DNA of 64,000 bases from assembly GCA_025024175.1 (NCBI GenBank), contig QCXZ01000138.1, positions 43,805,092-43,869,091 of the forward strand, written 5' to 3'. Made by a program: the position numbers and the translations under genes. This document shows positions 21,068 to 33,379 of the stretch, in pieces. Below the pieces are notes generated by a model. That model saw only the letters and a list, made by a program, of their open reading frames with translations. It had not been told where the DNA came from and did not search any database. The DNA comes from Rhyzopertha dominica. Its lineage: Eukaryota > Arthropoda > Insecta > Coleoptera > Bostrichidae. How positions within the stretch are numbered: the first letter of the stretch is position 1; each line of letters starts with the position of its first letter.

Positions 21068-21663
21068 TGTTGGATACCTACTCTACCTTTTAACTTAATC
21101 AATCTAATTATTACTGTTTCATAATCATTTATGCATGAATAGAATTATGTCATTAGTTCCCAAATCTGTTTTGTTCATATTTGACTAAAGTCACGTACAC
21201 ACCATTTGCGTACATATGGACCCTGCAAAACCACACGCTTAACTTTATAAAGTATATTTTTCTATTTCCAAAACTGCCCTAGTGCAGCCATGCTTTATAA
21301 ACATTATGACCAAGTGTGCTCAGCTTGCACAATATTTCCCCTAAGTATGTTTATATTAATTTCTAACCCTCCGCTTGTCGCGGACCATACGCACGCAAGT
21401 GGTTCCATCCCCCACTTCCTATGCGAAGTGACTTAATCTAAGTGATCCCCTAAAACGGGGCCATTGTAAAAGTATCTGCCATAACATACAAATCACTCTC
21501 TGTAACTTATACCTGTTAATTATCGTGTCGCGATATTCAGTAATAAAGTTTTAGTTGGTTACTTGTGGACTTTTTACTTGCTCGTCTAACACCGTTCGCG
21601 CTACATCCTGACGTAACTCGTGTTTGGTAAAACACGTATAAATAATTACCTGGTGTCACAACA
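21068..21663 (+). repeat. 3' LTR of the errantivirus (596 bp)
   Basis: It has the same ends and the same length as the LTR at 5824-6419, and I saw no difference between them by eye. It is followed by the CAAC duplication and the other half of the mariner remnant. Identity of the outer LTRs indicates a recent insertion. Confidence 0.92.
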
Positions 21664-21667
21664 CAAC
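21664..21667. repeat. Target-site duplication CAAC, right copy
   Basis: This matches the four bases preceding the first LTR (5820-5823). Nothing duplicated flanks the middle LTR, so the whole 5824-21663 block behaves as one insertion. Confidence 0.8.
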
Positions 21668-21860
21668 ATTTTCCTGCACCATCTAACGCTATGTTCCTTT
21701 TGCTCACAGCAAGTGCACCAATTACTAAAATCTCCTCTATCAGTTGATATGTGATACGGCGATCCACTTTCAACAGTTTGTCCACTGTGGCTATGTTTTC
21801 GTGAGTTACCCTTCCTGTAGGACGTCCAGGACATCCTGCAGTTTAAATTTCTTCTTTTGA
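21668..21860 (-). pseudogene. Mariner-like transposase remnant, part nearer the N-terminus
   Basis: The minus strand from about 21840 down reads GRVTHENIATVDKLLKVDRR, then ITYQLIEEIL. This matches the second helix-turn-helix region of mariner transposases (usually ENI..V..L...DRR.T...I). It is followed by a disrupted stretch up to the CAAC site. Together with 5640-5823 it is one mariner copy split by the retrovirus. Stops and frame changes show it was dead before or independent of the insertion. Confidence 0.65.
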
Positions 21861-22499
21861 CTTCTCTGTACCATCAAAATACTGTTATTAGATGGGGGAA
21901 CTCACTATTTCTTCAGCGCAATCTTCATTTAAACAAGACACTTTATCTATGAACAATCCCCTTTCAAAGTTGTATCTAATTATCACGGGAATTTGGTTCC
22001 GTGAGTATTGCAAAAACTAACTATAGTGGTTATGTGAATTTTGTTGTATTCATTAATTATTTTTGCAAACTACCACAAGTAAACACTTACCGATTTAATT
22101 CCTTTCAAAATGGCGTATTGCAAAACGTTCATGTTTGTTAGTATGTGATTAATTTAAGGTAAATCAAAGCATCAGAGGTAATTGTTGAAATAGCATAGCA
22201 TTACTCGTACTTTTAGACCAATTGCATAATTTTTAAATGGTATTGTACAACGCCTTCCTACAAATCTTTTAGTTGTAATTACTATCACGTATCATCACTT
22301 CTCAAACATTCTGTGGCTATAGACTTAATATGATGGTTCATATATTCTTCGCAGCACCACGATTCTACAATGGGCCTCTAAACAAAATTTTAATTTTGTG
22401 TCATATTTACCCATATTGGTCGTAGAAACCTATTGGCATAAACAAAACGGCAAAATATCAAATAGATTTTAAATAATCTTGTTTGCGTGCCAAGAATGG

Positions 22500-22645
22500 C
22501 TAGAAAGCGACCCTTCGCTACGAAACTAAGCGTATGACCTAGAAGCCCATAGGACTCACCATTGGATGTCATCTAGAAAGCGACCCTTCGCTATGAGGCT
22601 AACCGTATGACGTGGAAGCCCATAGGACTCACCATTGCATGTCAT
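22500..22645. repeat. Two-copy tandem repeat, unit 73 bp
   Basis: Units 22500-22572 and 22573-22645 both begin CTAGAAAGCGACCCTTCGCT and end near ATGTCAT, and differ at roughly eight positions. No coding capacity is seen. It may be the start of a minisatellite or part of a decayed transposon. Confidence 0.85.
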
Positions 22646-25378
22646 AAGTAATCCGTGCTTCCCAGCTTATTATATGGTACTACAAGGGTTAATATCATCC
22701 GATATCGTTGAAAATTTCAGGTTTGGCACTTATCCCACTTATGGTTTTCTACGTCGCGCACTAGCCTCATAGCAGGGATCATTTTCTAGACTCTCTATTT
22801 AGAACGATCTTTATACTTGATTTATTTAAATGTTACTCAAAATTTTGGGGTCTTGTGTGCAGCACTTGGGTATGTAGGCATATTTTCTACCGTAACAAGC
22901 TGTTAAAACTCATACTTAAAAAAAATATGAATAGCCCTATCGTAGAGCAACAGAATTTGCTATATGATGTTTGTTTACGAAACACGAATATGTTCAGCCT
23001 AAAGATTGTTCGAGTATAACAACCAAAACTGGTAATTATACAATTAACAGACTGTACAAGTGAAGGTAAAGGATTTACACAATAGTCACAATACATTAAC
23101 TGTGTTTTACCACATTTACTGTAATGATAGGCAGGATTAGTTTTTAGTTTTGGTTATAAGTTTGGACCAGTAAAATGCGGTATAGAGGTGCATGTACTGC
23201 TGTTTAAAAAAGGACACTTTAGCATTGCAATATAAATCAAACTAATTTTGGGCATAGATACTAAAGATATTTTAGGAACGGATCATCTTGAATCACATTA
23301 ATCAATAATATTTAATTCGCCCTTTAAGCACCTGATTTAATACTACAAAATGCATGTTTATCATACCTTGACTGCACCGCAGTCCACCACAGACAGATCT
23401 GTTTCAATATTATTATAGCTCATTAGAACAGTTTAGGTACTGGTTTTGCATATACTAAAAGAATAGTTTTGTCGCACACCCTCTAACGCACTCGCAACGT
23501 CGTTGCCATTTTAAGGCCCAGATGCGACAGTATGATGTTAGTCCTTTAAGTTTTCAAATTAGCGTAGTTTCCGACGTACTGTCTGCACTAGATCTAAAGT
23601 ACTGACGAGCTGTAATGATAGCGAAACAGATCCGTCTGCGGTTAGCTGCGCTGCAAACAGCGTAGCATGTAGCATATGGAAATGGGTTTTAATATAGGAT
23701 ATTATGGCGGTTTGTTGTCAAGTTGACATCTGCAGGTCTACGCCAACTTGGCAGAACACAGGACACTTCCTTTAGGAAATACTTCCCGATAAGGCAACCA
23801 ACTATCATGCCAGTTTATTGCTGATAGGTTGCATTGCCATCAAAATTTACTTTGTAAAGAATAGCTTTACAAAACGACCCGTGGATTCCACTACATCCGT
23901 ATGTTCATTCATATCAATCTGACTGTAAAAAATGGTGTGATAAAAAATATGTATATTTAAACGAATAGTTTCTCGCTCTGCTCTACGTATTTTTAGTGAA
24001 CTTAGTTTTGCTACAGCTTTTTCAGGCTATCAACGCAAAACTACAAAAACGGAACGTTATCTAACGTCCCCGGATGGGTCTTGGTATGCATTGCTAGGAA
24101 GTGAGTCAGTAAGGTGTATATCCGAAGCAAATGAACTGAAAGGCACCGCAAAGCAATGGAATTCCAGGAAACATTGTGTTCCTTCCATTGTTTAGGGGCC
24201 TTAAAAATTATGTAATTGCACTAGCGTTAAAAATTCTAATGTCAGGCAGTTAACAACTTAATAACGACGTAGCATGGTCCAGCTTTTTTCCATAACTTTA
24301 CGGCCACTTGTTGGATTAAGGTTTGTGTAATTTTTTATCACAGGCGACGCCATTAACCATTAGTGTTTTCCGTGTTACTCGTTTTTTGCTTCTGATAATC
24401 TTAGGCAAGAGTCGCTAACTTTTAAAAGCGCATCGTTTAAAGTAACTTGGATACCACATAAAAAGTAATGGTTTTGCCGGTAGTAATTAAGCGAGTGGTA
24501 TTGCTTTGTAGATGTTTTGTTCTGCGCTACTTATCTCTGTTTACGTTGACAGTCGCCTTGACGGTGAACCATCAATAATACCGAACACCTACAATTACGT
24601 GGCTGTGTTTATAATATCGTTGCTGCTGGTAATATGACGTCTATTGTGTATATACAGTTAATTCGAAAATGGAGTGTATTTTGTTTTTATGTCTCGTGTT
24701 CCGTTCTACAATTGCGACTATTTGTAAACGGAATTCGTTAGCAGTCACTGATGAACTTGCATTCTAAAATGAATATTAGCTATTGTCTTACATCTCAAGT
24801 CAGTTATATGCCAATTCAAGGCGACACATTATGAAAGACGTTTGTTTCCAGCATTTTATTATGCTCTGAGCCGTGAACAAAAGCACGGCTATCAAATTAC
24901 TCCTCTACAAGCATAACAAGACATGCTTGTTAGTGGTGATTAAATATAAGTAGTCGTAGAAACAACCTTAGCAAAACTCACACATTGGATTCTATTTTTT
25001 CTAGTCGTTTTTGCTTGTCACGCAGAAGTGAAACTATAGTTTATCAGTGGAATTCTTTACTTACGTACCTCTTTAGTTGTTCAGTAATCTGAAAGTGCTG
25101 TAACTGCATAGTTACTTTGTGTTGTATACGCCGCGATATTTTGTCTATTTGAACGTAAATCAGCATTTAAGTTGCTAACGTTGACATTGTATTTCCTGCG
25201 TTAGTTTCTGAATGCTCAGTTTCCTTGTACTGTTCAATCAGTGCTCATTTATTAATTTTCTTTAGCCGTCTGGTTGTGTGGTTTTTCTAGCCTTTTTATC
25301 TTTGCAAATTCTAATGCATTCAAAGTGTCTCCAAGGTAAGCAGTACTGCTGATTTTTTTAAATATTGCTTTTCGTGTA
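22646..25378. other. Unassigned intron sequence
   Basis: About 2.7 kb of intron with no recognised exon or transposon domain. Open frames are short and show no motifs. Confidence 0.4.
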
Positions 25379-27513
25379 CAGGATGTTCCAATATTAAACA
25401 CCAAATTTTTTTTAGTTAAATCTACCCGATTTGATTCTATTTTTGGTTAAACCACGAATCACTTGAAGTCGTTTTTACTTATCTGTCATCAGTTTTGATT
25501 CATAACGCTTTTTCCGCCTTCGTAGATAGGTAGGGCCAGACGCATGCTCAGTAAAAATCATTGCAACATCAGAAACAACTGACCTGCCACACTGCCCTAT
25601 AAAAGACTAAACGACACAAACTTTTCTCACGCATGCCATAAGAATTAGCTGTCCAAGTAATAGATAAAATATCAAGTTGTTCGACAACTTGTGAATAAAA
25701 ACTTTACAAGTCGCTGAATTTGTAGAGGAGGAACAATCAGTTGCCCTGCTCATTCCCCCTACCTTACTCCGATTGATTTCTTCCTTTACGGATTTAAAAA
25801 AAAAGTGTGTAAACTTAAGTCAACAACTGCGGAGGACATGAAACAAAAAATTCGCGATACATTCCATTTAATAAATGCAGATATGCCAAGTCGTGTTACA
25901 CTATCTTTCAGATGAAGACTGCGTATTTGTATTGAAGAACATGGAAAATTCCGTGAGCATCTGTTTGAAAGAAAACTATAAATTAGATTTGCTTTCTTTG
26001 TTTGTTTGTTTTCTGCCTAATTCATTTAATACTACTCTGCAGTATGTTAGTTTTTGCCTTAATTTCTTTTGTAACTTAATTGAACAGTTTCTTACAACAT
26101 AGCTTTGTTTATTTTCTGTGCTATTTTTTGTACTTAGGGCCCCCTCGGTTTCTATATCCAAAACAGAAAAGTTTGTCGAAATTTAGTTATATTAGGATAT
26201 CAATCTGGATTTTTACATTCAACTATACGCAAATTTTATAAATAATACAACACAATACTAAATAAGGGACGCCATTTAGAAATGTTTAAAAAATCGCAGT
26301 AACGTTAATCACTTTAACTTGTCTGCAAGAATTTAGAATTCTGGTAAAAAAATAACTGTTCGGTTGAAAAGTTCGTACCGTTTTAAAGAAAACCGCGTTT
26401 TTTTGGCATCTTTGCAATTTTATTAAGCAACATAGTTGCCATCGGGGCGATACACCGATTATAGCGATCTTTCAACTTTTCTATACCATTTTTGTAGCAT
26501 GATTTGTCTTTTGCTTCAAAATAGGCCTCGGTCTCGGCGATTATACCTCGTCATTGGACTTAAATTTCTTTCCAGCGAACATTTTCTCGAGGTCTTAGAA
26601 CAGGAAAAAGTCGCTGGGGACCACATCTGGAGAATACGGTGGATGCAGAAGCAATTCGAAGCTCAATTTTGCCATCATTTTAATTGATTTGTGACACGGT
26701 GCATTGTCTTAATGAAACACCACTTTATTCTTCTTGAAATGGGGCCGTAGATAAAGATTATCCCATGCACATGCCAAAATATAGACGCCATAACTCTGTC
26801 AGCTGACTGTTGCGTCTTTCCACGCTTTGATCGGCTGTCGATTGAACGCCGGAGTGAAATGATGGAGCCATGTTTTATCCATTGTCACATATCGGCGGAA
26901 AATCTCAGGTTTATTACGATAAAACGGCTCTAATCACTGCCCAGAATCATCAATTTAGTGTTTTTGGTCGATTATGAGCTCGCGCGGCAACCGTTTTGCA
27001 AAGAGCTTTCGCGTACCCAAATATATGGTCAACTTTTATACCTGTAGAGTGTCAGCTATCTCGATCAACTTCAAAATCATTTTGGGGATTTTTCTTATGT
27101 TTTCATCCATAACAGCCGCTTTTGGACATCCATGGCGTTCATCGTCATCGGTACTCATGTGGCCTGTACGAATTTAGCAAACCACTTACGAATGATTGCA
27201 TTTTTTCCTTAAAAAAATAGTGTTCCATTAACACACGAAATTCATTTTTATCATTTTTTTCAAAATAACAAAAGTTGCTTCACTCATATTGCTATACCTC
27301 ACAAACTAATAGTCCGACAGCTGTCAAATCTATACACGTATCTTTTGAAGTTGGTGCTAACTAAAAATGATATGGATTTAATTCTAGTGGCGCCTTCACA
27401 TATTTAAAAATGACCTCTGTAAAAGTTATCCGTAATTTAACGTGGCATTTAAAAATAAAACAATTGGTAGAGAACAGTTAAAAATTTTGTTTTTTTAATA
27501 TTGGGACACCCCA
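25379..27513 (+). mobile_element. Decayed Tc1-like DNA transposon carrying a nested mariner
   Basis: The left end TACAGGATGTTCCAATATTA (from 25377) is nearly the inverse of the right end near 27492-27513 (AATATTGGGACACCCC), giving terminal inverted repeats. On the plus strand at about 25745-25970 lie C-terminal transposase remnants: YLTPIDFFLYGF, then a stretch like ATTAEDMKQKIRDTF, then HGKFREHLFE. These match the PDLTPLDFFLWG ... GHFEHL end of this transposase group. The middle (26360-27280) is a separate mariner in the opposite direction. Confidence 0.6.
26360..27280 (-). pseudogene. Mariner transposase pseudogene nested in a Tc1-like element
   Basis: On the minus strand the C-terminal region reads HPPYSPDVVPSDFFLF (near 26650), then DLEKMFAGKKFKSNDEV, then a region ending NGIEKLKDRYNRCIAP near 26440. 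These match the catalytic-Asp block and C-terminus of mariner transposases. The region toward 27280 carries weaker remnants with stops and frame changes. The gene is not functional. It lies inside the inverted repeats of an older element of opposite orientation. Confidence 0.7.
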
Positions 27514-28373
27514 TAAATAAAACTGCAATATTTCTAAAATTTGCAGCAAGAAAACTGTACTATAATCTAAAAAAAGGTCAGTATATCTAATGATAATAAA
27601 TAAATTATAGAACTTAAAAGGCGTGAAACGTCACCTTCAAAAATTTTTTTTAATCTATTGCAATCGCTCTATTTTGTGTAAGTTATGCTCTGATACATGG
27701 ATAAAATCAAACACTGGTTTTATTTCCTCCTACCATTATTACGAGTAATGAGAATATGTCTGCGATTTTAGCCTCATTATGATACTTATTAATATACGTT
27801 TACTTAGCAAGATATTATTATTACTACCATCGCTGGATAAACTGGTCACCCGATCTATTTGAACTCAGAAGAAGTGCAATTACATATGTTTTGATAATTA
27901 GTTTTTGTTTAATTCGATTTACTTTATAAATTTAGAATCACCATGAGAGGTGTCATCTATCGACATATTTGATTAACTTGGTTGCCAGTCCCACTACTTT
28001 TCCCTCTCCTAAAGGCATCACACCCATATGCTTTTGCTAGCTTCTTCTATCAACATAACCTCGCAAATACACGTGTTCTAACGTTGTAAGTTTGTGTTGG
28101 CGACTAGAAGAGCATTTAAAGATGCCTAATTGTCTTTGGGAAAGAAGAGAAGGTAATTGTAACTAATAGAATATTATTCGATCAGTAAGCTTTTTTTGGA
28201 ACTGTCTTTTAATTAAATAATAGAGGCCACTAATTTACGAATTTTACATTGTAATAATGTGTTTAGAACTATTTAAATAGATCAATATTTGATCTTTGAT
28301 ACTTTTAGTAATATCCGCTAACTCCCATGCCTTTGGTACTGTAATTAAAATGGCACTTTACTTTCCTTTTCAG
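27514..28373. other. Intron sequence upstream of the RRM2 exon
   Basis: No feature is recognised until the acceptor. TTTCCTTTTCAG at 28362-28373 is a strong polypyrimidine tract and AG for the RRM2 exon. Confidence 0.5.
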
Positions 28374-28657
28374 AGCGCAAACTCTTCGTCGGCATGCTGA
28401 ACAAGAAGCTCTGCGAGAACGACGTCCGGCAGCTGTTCAGCGGATACGGCACCATCGAAGAGTGCACTGTCCTCCGCGACACGGCAGGTCAATCGAGGGG
28501 GTGCGCTTTTGTCACCTTCGCCAGCAAGCAGTCGGCGATCAGCGCCATCAAGGCCCTGCATCAATCGCAGACCATGGAGGGCTGTTCGGCGCCGCTGGTC
28601 GTCAAGTTCGCCGATACGCAGAAGGAGAAGGAGCTCAAAAGACAGCAGCAGATGCAG
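28374..28657 (+). CDS. bru: CELF/Bruno exon: RRM2
   Basis: A 284-bp exon between CTTTTCAG and GTGAGG. It enters in phase 1, its first two bases completing a Glu codon, and leaves in phase 0. It encodes the whole second RNA-recognition motif: RNP2 is KLFVGML, RNP1 is GCAFVTFA, and the motif ends [20 protein letters not shown]. The [18 protein letters not shown] block is the signature of CELF1/2-type proteins, the arrest and bru2 class, as opposed to the CELF3-6 class, which reads TMPGASS. Codon use is GC-rich compared with the intron. Orthology to arrest versus bru2 cannot be settled from these exons alone. Confidence 0.95.
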
Positions 28658-29126
28658 GTGAGGAAAAAATTTATTCATTTGCCTGGGAGTACAATTAGTC
28701 ATACCTCAATTCAATACCCCTTATATACAACATAGAAATATTATTAAGTAAAATGATCTGCTAAATTCAAATTTCGAGATCGCGAGCAGATCAGATATTG
28801 CAAAATATCCAAAAGTCCGATTTTCTTCAATAGTAGGAAATTATGATTTTTGCAATTTTTAAAACGTTTCCTGGTTTTCTCGGTACCTGTGGGAGCTAGG
28901 AGCTGGTTTTTTTAATGAAATATACTTTGAAATATTCCAATTTTTAACTAGAGTCTTTAAAAAAAATAATCAACGCTTTTGTTATATTTCATATTATTGC
29001 TGGTTTCCTCTACTCCTTTTTATCCAATATAGAATCTAGTAAAGTAGTGTTGGTTCTGACTATTCCAGCACAAATATGCTACAGCATTAACATATAATAA
29101 ATTATTTGAAATTAAATTTGCATATA
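28658..29126. other. Intron sequence with no recognised feature
   Basis: AT-rich intron between the RRM2 donor and the Tc1-like element. Nothing is recognised. Confidence 0.4.
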
Positions 29127-30506
29127 CAGGATTTTTCACAATTGATAATGACCCTGACGAAAATAAAAATGCAACCCAAAATACATTCTCATAGCCAATA
29201 TGGTTATTTTACATAATAGTATTATTTTTATGCGCTATGATTCCTGTCACTGTATTTATTAAAAGTCAAAATGTATTCAAATGATATGATTTTTATTTAT
29301 GGTGAATGCAAGAAAAATGCTTCCGCTACTGCCCGTTTATACAGACAACGTTTTCCAAATAGAAGAGCTCCTGCCGATACAATTTTCAAGAGACATGAAT
29401 TAACTTTTTAATGACAAACTGGCCACCACTGAAAAAGTCAAGAGAAAGAATTGCAGCAGGCCCTGCCAATGATATTAGAGTATTAGAAATGATTGACGAA
29501 AATCCTCATATTAGTCAAAAGATAGTCTCTAGAGCAACCGGTATTAGTCTGTCTTCAGTACACTGAATAATTAAAGGCAATCAATTTCATCCGTATCACT
29601 TGCAATTGGTTCAGGCCTTAAAGGAGACAGATTATCATAAAAGACTGGCTTTTTGTAACTTTTTCGGGAACACCAAAATTTGAATGTGAGATTTTATGAC
29701 AACATTTGCTTCTCAGATGAAGCAAGATTTTCTAATAATGGTGGAGTTAACAAACATAACATGCATTATTATGCGCAAGAAAATCCACGTTCGATTCGAC
29801 AAAGATATTTTCAAACTATCTAATCGACGAATGTCTGGTGCGGAATATTGGGGAATCAAATTGTTGGGCCTTATTTTTTCGCGATGGTTTAAACGGCAAT
29901 ACTTATCTAAATTTTTTAAGAAACATTTTAGCGGTAATAGACAAGATCTATGGTTCCAACAAATGGGACACCTGCGCATTATCATAGAATAATGCGAAAT
30001 CATCTTGATTTGGTTTTGCCTAACCGATGGATAGGAAGAGGTTCAATTAATCCTTGGCCACCGAGAAGCCCCGACCTTACTTCTTTGGATGTTTTTTTCT
30101 GTGGGGAATGGTAAAAGAGCAAGTATACCAAACACCAATTGAAAGCGTAGAACATTTAGAAAATAAAATACGTGATGCATGTAGATCCATCACTCCAGAA
30201 ATGTTAATGCATGTTAAAAGATCGTTATGGGCACGCATTCAAGCTTGTGAAAACAGCGGAGGGCGACATTTTGAGCATTTATTACATTAATGTTATTGAA
30301 TAAACATTTTTCAAAAATAAAATTTGTTTTGCAATACCAAATTTACTTAAAGCAAATGATTGAAGTTTATGTCAAATTTTACGAATTTTTACAGCTCTCT
30401 ACGTTTTAATTTTTTAAGACGATGAACAATTATCAATGTTACCTCTGCTTTTTTTATGTTCCATTTTTAATTTGGTCAGAGTCATTATCATTCGGGAAAC
30501 ACCCTG
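29127..30506 (+). mobile_element. Full-length but dead Tc1/mariner-superfamily transposon
   Basis: Terminal inverted repeats (left TACAGGATTTTTCACAATTG, right ending ATCATTCGGGAAACACCCTGTA when split as AATGATAATGA-type arms) share about 45 bp with mismatches. They are flanked by TA, the superfamily's target duplication. The plus strand holds transposase remnants in several frames: FSDEARFSNNG near 29713, a VWCGILGNQIVGP stretch near 29845, RWIGRGSINPWPPRSPDLTS near 30030-30080, and a C-terminus ending GGRHFEHLLH at 30290. Stops and frame changes break it throughout. The element is about 1.38 kb and sits in the intron after RRM2. Confidence 0.8.
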
Positions 30507-30599
30507 TACACACTTACAACGTCTGGAGGTAATAATCGTATTTCAATCTGAATAAGAGTTTGTAATTTTTCTAGTGCGTTAGCTCTACTTTTTAAATGA

Positions 30600-31170
30600 C
30601 CTCAGACTAAGAATCTAAAGGAGTCGAATCTGGCGATGGGGTTGGGTATTATTCATCTGTGCGACCTATCCATTTTTGACAAAAACGCTATCAATAAGGA
30701 CGCGGCGTACCGCTACACCAAGATGTGTCTGTGCACCGTCTTACTGGAACCAAATGTCCTTCCTTGGAATAGCTTTGTCTAGCTCATTTCTAAATATTTC
30801 TGAGAAATGCTAAATACCTATGTGCCGTAAAATTGTATTAAAAAAGGTAAGGGCCGATAATGCGCTCACCAATGATACCTGCCCAAATATTAAGCTTCTG
30901 AAGACGTTGCGTATGTCCTTCATGAACCTAATGTCGATTTTTTCGTACGTAGCAATAATTTTAATGATTGACTATGCTACTAAATTAAAGTTTTTTCGTC
31001 GGAAGAAAAGTTTAGAAAAATTAGTTCGCCAGGATCGTCCTGAAGTTCGTGGATTAATAGGATCTTGTAAGGATAAGATTTTTCCTTTTGATAAAGCTTA
31101 TCCATTGTTTATTTTTTTAGATTTTTTTGGGATGACCAGATATTGGCAAATCCTTCACACTACCCATTTG
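30600..31170 (-). pseudogene. Tc1/mariner-superfamily transposase remnant
   Basis: On the minus strand, reading leftward from about 30770, one finds AIPRKDIWFQ, then DGAQTHLGVAVRRVL, then a frame-shifted WIGR and SPDSTPLDS. These match the WFQQDGA.PH and WIGR...SPDLTPLD blocks of the same transposase group as at 29127-30506, but in the opposite orientation. Terminal repeats were not found and the extent toward 31170 is uncertain. Confidence 0.6.
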
Positions 31171-33379
31171 TTAACCAATTGACAAACTTCTTGATGACTT
31201 TGGAGTCTATCACCATTAAATTAAATTAAATAATTAAACATGCAATTCGAAGATTTGTTTCTGTTCCGGTAGCATACCCATACATTACTCCCTCGATCAT
31301 TTTATGTTACCTGTTTTNGCGTGTTCTTTTTCAGATTTGAGTAAATACCTCTTGTTTCGAATTTTATGCGTTAGGTGCGGTATATTTTTAATGTTATTTA
31401 CACAACTTTAAACTGTTATACTAACTTTTAATTCATTTGATAACAGCCTTAGCTTTTTTAATGCAGAAAGCAATCGATANNACAGTATATTGATTACCAG
31501 TTCGTCACGGATTATTGGAAAAAACAAATAGTTACCTTTCTTTGTTTCCATTTTTTTCTGTGCTTAGATATAATGACTTTATGGAGTGTTAGATGTTTTT
31601 GTCCTTCACGTTGATTATTACTAGTATTACCTTGCTAAAAGGTTGCCACAATTGATACAAAAAACATGCCACAGTATGAAGAATACTCAAATCAACGAGT
31701 GTTGTAATTTTAGAACCAGTGCTTTGACTGAACAACAGATCATCTGTTCTCAGTTTGAATGACATTTACGTTCACTAAAAGAAGGCTCTAGCTATATACT
31801 CAATAGAAGAAACGCGTTTGTAAGCGAGAGATTACAGCTATATTTATAAGTCGAACCTGCAGCTAAAAACTAATTTTCAGTACCTAAGTCATTAGCAAAA
31901 AGTAGGTTAGAAATCGCATATTTGGACGCGTTGACAAAAATGTCTTTGAAGTAAATGGATTTTTCTGAAGCGAACGCAGTGAAAACTTTTTTTACTGATT
32001 AACAGGTTAATTTATATAAATTACCCTAGATTTCGATAAAACAAACCTCTTAGAGATACAATAAACACAATTTACCTTCTAATCTCAGAATGTTTAAATT
32101 AGGGGCTACGTAACAAGATCATTTATTTTCTTCTCTCCACGTGTTGCGGTTTAGCTGTAATGGTCTTTAGTGTAAGATATAAATTTACCTAATTTCAAGA
32201 TCGGATTACTGTTTAATTAGTTCGTTACGTTTATACCACACACGCATTTATGTTTGGTGTAGACATCCTTAATTAATAGCAATATACAAAGAGCATCCTG
32301 GTATAGTGCTTACATAAGATTTAGGTAGTTTAGATATTAGACTCCACATCAACATTTTGCATCCATTATTATAGCCATTTCATTATGCATTTTTTAAACG
32401 AATTATTCGATATATCTAATTATCTTACATAAGTAGTGTACAACGCTAAATCCGGAACCAATTTTTCTTCGTTATCGACTGGTTGCTATAATTTTTAAGT
32501 ATCTTATGTCACTAGCCATCGGTTATATTTCACTGCAGAATTTGCATTTGTTTAGTGCTTTCAGCATCCATAATATCAAATAATTATGTTTGCGAGAAAA
32601 ACACCGTCACTATCAAACACTGGCAAAAATTAATAATACATTTTACGTTCTATCTAACTATCTAACGAACGAAAGAAAACGATAGTTAATTTGTGATTGC
32701 ACATTGGAAGTTCGATAAAAAAACGAGCTCATTACTGCTTAATTACTTTTTTTGTAACGTACTTTAACGAAGATACCCCATTCAAACAAGCACAATACTC
32801 CAACCTGTACTACAAAAAAAGTGAGCTCTTTTTAATGAAACTTATATCAGTGTAATTAGAAATTGGATATTGTATTTTGTTATTGGGCTAGCAATGGTTC
32901 GTTGATATTGGCGCATTATAAAATATTAAATATCTTCTTAATTCATAAAAATAGAAAAAAAATTGTCCAAAATAGACGACATTGTCAATTTTTTTATCTC
33001 TTCATTTGTTTGAGTTGCAGCACAAAGGTGTGGTTTTTAATGGAAATTATATTTGGCCAACATTATGTCGTAACTCAAGCAAATGAAGATATAAAATTTC
33101 AACAACGTGTTATTACTATTTTATATTTTTATTAATAAAGGAGATATTAATTTTTTAAATGCGTTGACTGCTTAAACATAAAAAACAATAGCATCTCTAC
33201 ATAGTTTTGTATTTTTTCTATTTACTGTGATAACCGAGATAACCCATTCGGACAAGCAAACACTGCTTCACCCTCTAGAGATTATTGAAATCACTTTTCA
33301 GTAATTTAAATGAGATCAGAGCTGGTATAATAAAATCTGAAAAGAAGTGACGATATATTCACGATCTTTTTCCTTTCAG
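31171..33379. other. Intron sequence with no recognised feature
   Basis: About 2.2 kb of AT-rich intron with a few single N bases (31319, 31480-31481). No exon or TE domain is recognised. The acceptor TTTTCCTTTCAG (33368-33379) leads into the next exon. Confidence 0.4.

Noticed and set aside
14665..21663. A second, independently inserted provirus in tandem
   Set aside because: No target duplication flanks the middle LTR, the differences are mainly homopolymer indels near a 100-N gap, and the outer LTRs match each other. A contig duplication explains this better, though only spanning reads can settle it.
28370..28702. Minus-strand and second plus-strand frames over the RRM2 exon
   Set aside because: No domain content; the RRM2 frame explains the open sequence.
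30820..31182. A 120-codon plus-strand open frame
   Set aside because: It is antisense to a transposase remnant with recognisable motifs on the minus strand.
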